Source of the DNA: Candidatus Methanovirga meridionalis | Lineage (GTDB): Archaea > Methanobacteriota > Methanobacteria > Methanobacteriales > Methanobacteriaceae | Length of the DNA: 12,035 nucleotides | Reading direction: 5' to 3' | Assembly: GCA_031289325.1 (NCBI GenBank) | Contig: JAITPS010000058.1 | Span: forward strand, 1-12,035 | In this document: in pieces, positions 6,925 through 12,035 of the stretch | How the letters are laid out: every line of letters begins with the position of its first letter | How positions within the stretch are numbered: position 1 is the first letter of the stretch | Position numbers and translations under genes: made by a program | Notes under the pieces: model-generated | Databases searched by the model: none | Told to the model about the DNA's origin: nothing | Seen by the model: only the letters and a program-made list of their open reading frames with translations

Positions 6925-7866
6925 TCAAATAATTGATGTTCTAATCTTAAACTCATTAGCTATTTCATAAACTCTTTCATTAAGCTTTTTTTGATAAATC
7001 TTACTTAAATACTCTTTTTTTTGAAACATCTTAGCTGTTTTTTCATAATTTTCTGGATAATTTTCTTTTAAGAGACTTAAATACCTGACCTTACTATGAT
7101 TAATATTTTCTCCAAAAAGAGTTAAAGAACCAGAAAGTGCATAATCAACATTATATTTTTTAAAATCAGAGAAAATTTTATTTAAAGAATCTTCACTGTC
7201 ACTAAGAAATGGAAGAATAGGCATTAAAGCAACACCAACTAAAAAACCTTCTTTTTTTAATTTTCTAATTGCTTCTAATCTCTTAGATGGTGGAGGTGTC
7301 TTGTATTCAAAAATTTTAGCTATTTTATCATCTGTAGTAGAAAATGAAAATGTTATAATTGATTTTAATTTACAAATTTCATCTTCAAAATCATGTTTAA
7401 TTAAAAGATCTTCTGGTAGAATAGCTGACTTTTGAATTTTCTTTAAAATATCTATATCTCTTAGTACAAGTTCTGATTTAGTAATTATATGAACTGGAAA
7501 TCTAAATCTATTAATTATTTTAAGTAGGTCTCTTGTTAAACCTAATTCTTTTTCAATAGGCATATAACAATCACTTGCAGAACCTAAATTTATAATTGCT
7601 CTTTCACCACGATTAACTTTATTTTTTAATTGAGTTCTTAGTAGTTCATAAGCATTGGATTTAACTGTTAAAGAACTTGTTTTATTAGCATACTTGCTTC
7701 CGTTAACATAGCAATAAGAACAATCAAATGAACAACCCATGTAAGGATTTAAAGTATAGTCCTCCATGAAAAATGATCTTTCACCTTTTCTTTTATTTAA
7801 AAGGGTTTTAACATTTTTCAATTCAAATGAATATTTTTCAGCTATTTCAGCCATTTTAAACTTCAT
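6925..7866 (-). CDS. Radical SAM protein, SplB-like (DNA repair photolyase-type family)
   Basis: This 313-residue protein has the radical SAM cluster motif C-x3-C-x2-C in NPYMGCSFDCSYCYV (Cys45, Cys49, Cys52), which binds the [4Fe-4S] cluster and S-adenosylmethionine. NPYMGC followed by CYV, then GSASDCYMPIEKELGLTRDLL and HIITKSELVLRDIDIL, is typical of the SplB-like family often annotated as DNA repair photolyase. Most members have no proven substrate, so a spore photoproduct lyase function should not be assumed. The start is uncertain: ATG at 7866 is chosen, a TTG two codons upstream (7872) and an ATG four codons downstream (7854) are possible, and none has a clear ribosome binding site. 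A TATA-like TTTAATTATAATTA lies at about 7889-7902 on this strand, so a leaderless transcript is possible. It begins about 35 bases after serA on the same strand and may also be read from it. It converges on mer. Confidence 0.85.
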   Translation of the reverse strand: MKFKMAEIAEKYSFELKNVKTLLNKRKGERSFFMEDYTLNPYMGCSFDCSYCYVNGSKYANKTSSLTVKSNAYELLRTQLKNKVNRGERAIINLGSASDCYMPIEKELGLTRDLLKIINRFRFPVHIITKSELVLRDIDILKKIQKSAILPEDLLIKHDFEDEICKLKSIITFSFSTTDDKIAKIFEYKTPPPSKRLEAIRKLKKEGFLVGVALMPILPFLSDSEDSLNKIFSDFKKYNVDYALSGSLTLFGENINHSKVRYLSLLKENYPENYEKTAKMFQKKEYLSKIYQKKLNERVYEIANEFKIRTSII

Positions 7867-7901
7867 AATCAAAAATAGAAATGAATTTCAAATAATTATA
7901 A

Positions 7902-9473
7902 TTAAAGAGTTATTGCAACCGTTTCATAAACATTATCAAGTTTTTCAAGCTCTTTTATAACATTATCAGGTACAGGATTATCAATTGTAAGAATCATAAT
8001 AGCTTGACCACCTTTTACATCTCTTCCAACTTGCATTATACCAATATTAATATTGTATTCTCCTAATTTAGATCCAATAGCTCCAATTGAACCAGGAATG
8101 TCTTGATATCTTGCAATGAACATGTGTTCTTCTGGTTTAACATCCACACGATAATCATTTATTTTGATTATCCTTGATTCATACATTTGAGTACCTTCAA
8201 TAGTAAAACTATCATTTTCAGTACGTGCTTTAACTCTAATTATAGAATCATAAGTCTCTGCATTGGATTGTCTACCTACAATCACATTAATATCTCTTGA
8301 TTTTGCAATTGAAGGAGCATTGATAGTATTAACTTGTCTATTTAATACTGGGCTTAAAATCCCTTTAAGAATGGTTCTTGTAAGCATTTCCTGATTTTCA
8401 ATCTCTGAAAGTTCACCACAATAAACTATTTCAAGAGTTTTAATCTTTTCTTTTGCAAATTGTGAAATGAATTTACCCAACTTTTCACTTAATTTAAAAT
8501 ATGGTTTAAGCTTTTGAAAAGTTACAGGATCAACAATAGGTAAGTTTAATACATTTTTAGGAGTTTTACCTTTAAAAACTTGTGTGACCTCGTCAGCAGC
8601 TATTATAGCAGCATCTCTTTGAGCTTCTTGTGTAGATGCAGCAATATGGGGTGACAAAACAACATTATCTAAGTTAAAAAGTTTACTATCTTCAGGAGGC
8701 TCATTTTCATAAACATCTAATGCTGCTCCAGCTATTTCATTGTTTTTAAGTCCATGGTACAATGCTTCTTCATCAATTATCCCTCCACGAGCACAATTAA
8801 CAATAAAAGCACTATTTTTCATTAGTTTAAATTCTTTTTCAGAAATTAAATGTTTTGTTTGAGAGGTTAAAGGAACATGTATAGTTATAACATCGGCTTC
8901 TTTTAAAACAGTCTCAAGATCTGTTAATTCAACACCCATATCTTCAGCTACTTTTTCTTGTAAATATGGATCGTATACTATAGCATCCATTTCAAATGCT
9001 TTACATCTACTAACAACTTGAGAACCAATTCTACCCATACCTACAACACCAAGTGTCTTATTTTTAAGTTCATTTCCAAGAAATTTAGACTTTTCCCATT
9101 TTCCATCTTTAACAGATTTATCGGATATTGATATTTTTCGTGCAACAGCTAAAATTAACCCCATTGTATATTCCGCAACAGTGATTGTAGTTGATTCAGC
9201 AGTATTTACAACCATAATCCCTTTATCAGTAGCTGCATTAAGATCTACATTATCCACACCCACACCAGCTCGGGCAATTATTTTTAGATTATCTGCTTTA
9301 TCAATAACATCTTTTGTCAGTTTAGTACGACTCCTAATTATAATTCCATCATATTTATTAATTGTTTTAATTAAATCTTCATGAGATATTTTCGTGTCAA
9401 CTACAACTTCACCAACTTCTTTTAAATTATCAATTCCTTCTTCATCAATGGAATCTGCAATTAGTACCTTCAT
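7902..9473 (-). CDS. serA: D-3-phosphoglycerate dehydrogenase
   Basis: SerA oxidises 3-phosphoglycerate to 3-phosphohydroxypyruvate with NAD, the first step of serine synthesis, in the cytosol. The protein has 523 residues, the length of the long form. It has a D-isomer 2-hydroxyacid dehydrogenase catalytic and NAD-binding region (about 1-310), an intervening ASB-type domain (about 320-445) and a C-terminal ACT domain (about 450-523). The NAD motif GMGRIG is at 145-150. The catalytic triad is visible as Arg229 (NCARGG), Glu258 (YENEPP) and His276 (SPHIAAS). The ACT domain suggests feedback control by serine, as known for family members. A GGTG site (9479-9482) five bases before the ATG supports the start. 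Upstream lies the intergenic segment shared with pglZ; downstream, after about 35 bases, is the radical SAM gene. Confidence 0.97.
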   Translation of the reverse strand: MKVLIADSIDEEGIDNLKEVGEVVVDTKISHEDLIKTINKYDGIIIRSRTKLTKDVIDKADNLKIIARAGVGVDNVDLNAATDKGIMVVNTAESTTITVAEYTMGLILAVARKISISDKSVKDGKWEKSKFLGNELKNKTLGVVGMGRIGSQVVSRCKAFEMDAIVYDPYLQEKVAEDMGVELTDLETVLKEADVITIHVPLTSQTKHLISEKEFKLMKNSAFIVNCARGGIIDEEALYHGLKNNEIAGAALDVYENEPPEDSKLFNLDNVVLSPHIAASTQEAQRDAAIIAADEVTQVFKGKTPKNVLNLPIVDPVTFQKLKPYFKLSEKLGKFISQFAKEKIKTLEIVYCGELSEIENQEMLTRTILKGILSPVLNRQVNTINAPSIAKSRDINVIVGRQSNAETYDSIIRVKARTENDSFTIEGTQMYESRIIKINDYRVDVKPEEHMFIARYQDIPGSIGAIGSKLGEYNINIGIMQVGRDVKGGQAIMILTIDNPVPDNVIKELEKLDNVYETVAITL

Positions 9474-9478
9474 TTTTT

Positions 9479-9482
9479 CACC
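9479..9482 (-). promoter_or_regulatory. Ribosome binding site of serA
   Basis: GGTG on the - strand is separated from the serA ATG by five A residues. Confidence 0.75.
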
Positions 9483-9492
9483 ATATATTATT

Positions 9493-9565
9493 TAATTATA
9501 GTCATTATGGAAAAGTTCTTAAATTAAAATGATAAATTTGTTAAGTTATTTAATTTTAAATATTA
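9493..9565 (-). promoter_or_regulatory. serA upstream segment related to pglZ upstream
   Basis: On the - strand this reads TTAAAATTAAATAACTTAAC, then TATCATTTTAATTTAAGAAC, then TTTTCCATAATGACTATAAT. It aligns with 137-213 in front of pglZ with a few C/T changes and small gaps. It must contain or abut the serA promoter, since serA starts about 20 bases further on. Which bases form the TATA box is unclear. It also forms the left, outward-facing end of the intergenic element. Confidence 0.6.
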
Positions 9566-9643
9566 ATTTATAAAAATTTATAATTTTAAATTTTAATTTA
9601 TAAAAATCTATAATTTTAAATATTAATTTATAAAAATCTATAA
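9554..9643 (+). repeat. 30-nt tandem array, three units
   Basis: Units at 9554-9583, 9584-9613 and 9614-9643 begin TTTTAAAT and end with TATAAAAATCTATAA or the TTTATAA variant. They are the same family as the array at 5216-5447, and closest to the unit at 5306. The different copy number at the two loci indicates expansion or contraction. Confidence 0.85.
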
Positions 9644-9807
9644 TTTTAAATTTAAATAATATAAACTTATTTTAAATAATATAAACTTATTTTAAATAAA
9701 CATATTTTAATAATTTTTATTTTTAAAAAAATTATTTATTAAGAATTTTATTAAAGATACTATAATATATTTTAATAATTTTTATCTTTAAAAAAAATTA
9801 TTTATCA
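9644..9807 (+). repeat. Intergenic element right arm with further duplications
   Basis: A perfect 20-base direct repeat, TTTAAATAATATAAACTTAT, occupies 9651-9670 and 9671-9690. TATTTTAATAATTTTTAT followed by an A-run and ATTATTTAT occurs at 9703-9741 and again at 9768-9807. Between them lies TTATTAAGAATTTTATTAAA then ACTATAAT, the counterpart of the arm ends at 1-20 (-) and 5530-5570. No coding sequence is visible from 9474 to 9867. Confidence 0.7.
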
Positions 9808-9867
9808 TTAAAAAAATATCATTAAAAAAATTATTTATCAACCCACAATATATTATATTTAAGAAGT

Positions 9868-10683
9868 TTAAATATTTGAATCTTCTTTTAATGATAAACT
9901 TAATAGATATAATGGATACATTACATTAGAAAATTTACAACTTCTATTTTTAATATTTAAATATAAATCTTCAAAATCTTTTTTTTGAAATTGATTATCA
10001 TATGTTTTCCCATTTTTTGTAAAATGGATTTATATTTTGGAATGGGTTAATGTTATATAAATTTATTAATTTTCCTGGATATCCTAAAAGCATCATAGCT
10101 ACATGAGCATTTTCTCTGAATTCTGTTGCCATGGTATCTGCAAAACTTTTATACCAATTAACAAATTCAGAGTTATCACTTAAACCATTAATATCATCAA
10201 TTATTATAAATAATCCCTTTTTGTCAGGGAAGTTATCTATAAGATCCTTTAAAAGAGTGGAAAATTGTCTTTTAAATATTCGGATATTTCTTTGTCTGGT
10301 TGGAATTTTATTTTCGTTCCAAAAACATCCACACTTTTAATATACTTCTTAAATTTTTTAATAATAGCTTCAGACCATGTTTCTGTTTCAATTTCATTGA
10401 GTAATCTTTCAATAATCTGCTTAATCAGTGAATTTACATCATGTACACCATCATTTAATACATGAACCCCAATTAATTTGTATTTACGCTTTACAAAAGA
10501 ATTTATATATGTTGCTAACGAAGTTTTACCCATGCCTCTTTCTCCTGTTATAAAGAAATGTTGAGCTTCACCTTTTAATATTTTAGGTAAATATCTATCA
10601 ACCTGTTCAGTTATTTTTTTTCTTCCCTTAAATTTTTCAGGATCAACAGGATACCCTGGTTGAAATGGACTTTCCTTTAACAT
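9868..10683 (-). pseudogene. Frameshifted AAA/P-loop ATPase remnant
   Basis: The intact first part (10683-10249) encodes 144 residues starting MLKESPFQPGYPVDPEKFKG, with Walker A GERGMGKTS at about 48-56. It resembles archaeal AAA ATPases of the Orc1/Cdc6-like or ATP-binding regulator type. Reading then stops at NFPLF. The protein plainly continues in another frame as STLLKDLIDNFPDKKGLF, followed by IIIDDINGL, a Walker B motif. One extra base in the A-run at about 10261-10264 would restore frame. That second frame runs to about 10000 and stops; a third frame then reads NGKTYDNQFQKKDFEDLYLN and ends at 9868. At least two frameshifts are therefore needed, and the C-terminal part looks short. 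The start is supported by GGTG at 10692-10695. This is most likely a decayed gene; sequencing error in homopolymers is the main alternative. Confidence 0.75.
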
Positions 10684-10695
10684 TTAATTAACACC

Positions 10696-11075
10696 AATTA
10701 ATTTTATTTCTTTAGATTCTGTAATTTATAATTTATAATTATTAATTAATAGCTTTATAATTATTAAATAATATAATATCTAATTATTGTATCCTCATAT
10801 TTATACTCTTTAGAGAAGTATATTATTTTATCTATTTTTTGTAACAGTTAATAAAGTTATTTAAACTCCATTCAAAAGTTAAATTTTAATTTTAAGAAGA
10901 TTTAAAAGGTTTTACACACATTATTAAGATAAGTAGTATGTTATAAAAGCTAAAGGAAGTAATATGATATATAAAACTTTTATTTAATAGGTTTAAAAAG
11001 AATAAAATTCTTAAGTTGACAGCATTGAAGTAATATAGTAAAGTTTATTAATGATGACTTTCAATAATTAATCTT
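10696..11075. other. Gene-free AT-rich intergenic region
   Basis: The region separates the divergent ATPase remnant and HEAT-repeat gene. No convincing ORF, RNA gene or array was found. The only translatable piece with a plausible ribosome binding site (AAAGGAAGTAAT then ATG at 10963) is seven codons long. Promoters for both flanking genes should lie at the ends. Confidence 0.5.
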
Positions 11076-11126
11076 AAGTTGTTTTATTATATACTAACAT
11101 TTTGATATATACGAACAAAACAACTT
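11076..11126 (+). promoter_or_regulatory. Promoter with flanking inverted repeat, possible operator
   Basis: A perfect 10-base inverted repeat, AAGTTGTTTT (11076-11085) and AAAACAACTT (11117-11126), encloses 31 bases. Inside are two direct copies of an 11-base motif, TATATACTAAC (11088-11098) and TATATACGAAC (11106-11116). The second overlaps a TATA-like GATATATA that would place the HEAT-gene start near 11130-11135. The arrangement suggests a repressor or activator site for the HEAT-repeat gene, but no regulator is identified. Confidence 0.45.
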
Positions 11127-11145
11127 GTTAAAAAACATTGAATAA

Positions 11146-11153
11146 GAGGAGAG
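11146..11153 (+). promoter_or_regulatory. Ribosome binding site of the HEAT-repeat gene
   Basis: GAGGAGAG lies six bases before the ATG at 11160. It is a longer purine-rich site than the GGTG type in front of mer and serA. Confidence 0.7.
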
Positions 11154-11159
11154 ATTATC

Positions 11160-11630
11160 ATGGAAAAAAGTATAAATGAACTTATTAATGATTTAGCTGA
11201 TTCTAATGAATTTATTCAGGATGAATCAAAAATTTTACTTGAAAAAAGAGGAACAGATGCTGTAGATGCACTTATAGATGCTTTATTAAATAATAGGAAT
11301 AAAGATGTTAAAATATCTTCTGCAAAAGTATTAGGTGCTATTGGTGATAAAAAAGCAATTGACCCATTAATAACCACATTAAGTAGTCCTAATAAGATGG
11401 TAAGAAGAGAAGCATCAACTGCACTAATTAAAATGGGGAATAGTGCAGTAGAACCTTTAATATTTCTTTTAGATACTGAGGACTGGAAAATTAGAGGAGC
11501 TGCTTCTTGGGTTTTAGGAAGCATTGGCGATAAACGAGCTATAAAACCACTTAAATCATTACTGAATGATGAAAATGGATATGTCAGAGCAGGAGTTAAA
11601 AAATCATTAAGTAGTCTTGAAAAGAATTAA
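11160..11630 (+). CDS. HEAT-repeat (PBS-lyase-like) protein
   Basis: This 156-residue protein is built almost entirely of about five HEAT-like helical repeats of roughly 31 residues. Clear units are SSAKVLGAIGDKKAIDPLI (53-71), REASTALIKMGNSAVEPLI (73-101 region), GAASWVLGSIGDKRAIKPL (113-131) and a C-terminal YVRAGVKKSLSSL. The A-LG-IGDKRAI-PL pattern is that of PBS-lyase HEAT-like repeats, which form protein-binding scaffolds. No enzymatic motif, signal peptide or membrane segment is seen. A strong ribosome binding site and ATG fix the start. It stands alone on the + strand between two pseudogenes, and its stop overlaps the end of the convergent remnant. The partner and role cannot be deduced; such small proteins are common in methanogen genomes. 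Confidence 0.85.
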   Translation: MEKSINELINDLADSNEFIQDESKILLEKRGTDAVDALIDALLNNRNKDVKISSAKVLGAIGDKKAIDPLITTLSSPNKMVRREASTALIKMGNSAVEPLIFLLDTEDWKIRGAASWVLGSIGDKRAIKPLKSLLNDENGYVRAGVKKSLSSLEKN

Positions 11631-12035
11631 TGTAAATATTTTACTGCCCTAAAGAGTATGGAGTTTTCTTGTCCTACTAAATTGTAGATATTGACCATTT
11701 TATCTACTGATGTTTTTATTTTTGTGGAATGGGAATGTTAATAATCCTTTTAAATTCCATACATAGTCTGTTTTTCCTACAAGCATCATTGACATTACTT
11801 TATCAAATTTTCTCCAAACTTTACTTTTTATATTTTTTAAATTAAGTTTTTTAAGTGAAAAATGTGGGTTAGTGATTTATATTGGGACATATAACCTTTT
11901 TAATGAATAAATAGGAGATTAATAATTCCATTTTTCTATTTTACATTTCACATCAGTTATAATCCCATTTTTAATTTCTCTATCCTTAAATGCTAAAGCA
12001 ATTAGAGAAACATCACTATCTTCATAAGATAAATA
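11627..12035 (-). pseudogene. Decayed gene of unknown function, continues past right edge
   Basis: From the right edge leftwards one frame reads YLSYEDSDVSLIALAFKDRE, ending IEKWNY at a TAA (11919-11921). The same frame then continues SPIYSLKRLYVPI to a second TAA (11877-11879). It goes on as ITNPHFSLKKLNLKNIK and VWRKFDKVMSMMLVGK to NLKGLLTFPF, and stops at 11700. Protein-like sequence resumes in another frame as KTSVDKMVNIYNLVGQENSI and ends LFRAVKYLH at 11627. Two nonsense codons and one frameshift (in an A-rich stretch around 11705-11740) thus interrupt one gene. Both stops are TAA, each one change from AAA, so UAG or UGA recoding is not an explanation. I do not recognise the family. The last 38 codons at the edge could alternatively be the true end of an intact gene. 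Confidence 0.55.

Noticed and set aside
7766..7960. Open frame of 64 codons on the + strand spanning the radical SAM start and serA end.
   Set aside because: It is antisense to two well-supported genes, and the translation has no recognisable features.
9181..9384. Open frame of 67 codons on the + strand.
   Set aside because: It lies inside serA on the opposite strand and shows no ribosome binding site or family features.
10131..10465. Two overlapping short frames on the + strand.
   Set aside because: Both are antisense to the ATPase remnant, whose Walker motifs show the true coding strand.
11216..11524. Open frame of 102 codons on the - strand.
   Set aside because: It is antisense to the HEAT-repeat gene, which has a clear ribosome binding site and repeat pattern.
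11700..11820. Resemblance of MSMMLVGK...NL in the right-edge remnant to VAMMLLGYPGKLINL in the ATPase remnant, suggesting paralogues.
   Set aside because: Only a few residues match and the flanks do not align; this is probably coincidence.

Overview
The window looks like chromosomal DNA of a hydrogenotrophic methanogen of the Methanobacteriales, most likely Methanobrevibacter or a close relative. The evidence is a complete F420-dependent methylene-tetrahydromethanopterin reductase gene (mer), a very AT-rich composition, intergenic DNA made almost only of A and T, GGTG-type ribosome binding sites, TATA-type promoters and T-run terminators. Species cannot be decided from the sequence alone.

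Layout. Positions 1-310 are gene-free AT-rich DNA upstream of pglZ. Positions 311-4978 carry two BREX anti-phage defence genes on the + strand: pglZ (alkaline-phosphatase-fold protein) and brxL (AAA+ ATPase with a Lon-like C-terminus). These are normally the last two genes of a type 1 BREX locus; brxA, brxB, brxC and pglX are not in the window. Positions 4979-5916 form a gene-free, repeat-packed stretch: 29-nt repeats, a 30-nt tandem array, a hairpin cluster and a 19-nt tandem array. Positions 5917-9473 hold housekeeping genes: mer on +, then converging on the - strand a radical SAM protein of the SplB-like family and serA (long-form phosphoglycerate dehydrogenase with an ACT domain). Positions 9474-9867 are again repeat-rich and gene-free. 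From 9868 to the right edge are remnants: a frameshifted AAA ATPase pseudogene (-), an intact small HEAT-repeat protein (+), and a second, heavily damaged pseudogene (-) running off the right edge.

The most notable structure is not a gene. One intergenic element occurs three times: inverted at about 1-213 (upstream of pglZ), direct at about 5216-5575 (between brxL and mer) and direct at about 9495-9807 (upstream of serA). It consists of a promoter-like end starting with a TTTAAGAACTTTTC motif, a variable number of 30-nt repeats (8-9, 3 or about 0), and a conserved right arm ending in a second outward-facing AAGAACTTT-like motif. The BREX pair is therefore bracketed by inverted copies, and the mer-radical SAM-serA block by direct copies. 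This suggests that the defence genes were inserted at, or can be rearranged through, these elements. The pglZ and serA upstream regions are clearly related in sequence, so a BREX gene and a serine-biosynthesis gene may share a control segment.

How the genes work together: PglZ and BrxL would act in BREX restriction of phage and plasmids with partners outside the window. Mer serves methanogenesis and SerA serves serine synthesis. The right-hand part looks like a decaying accessory region. All calls come from reading the sequence; no database search was possible.
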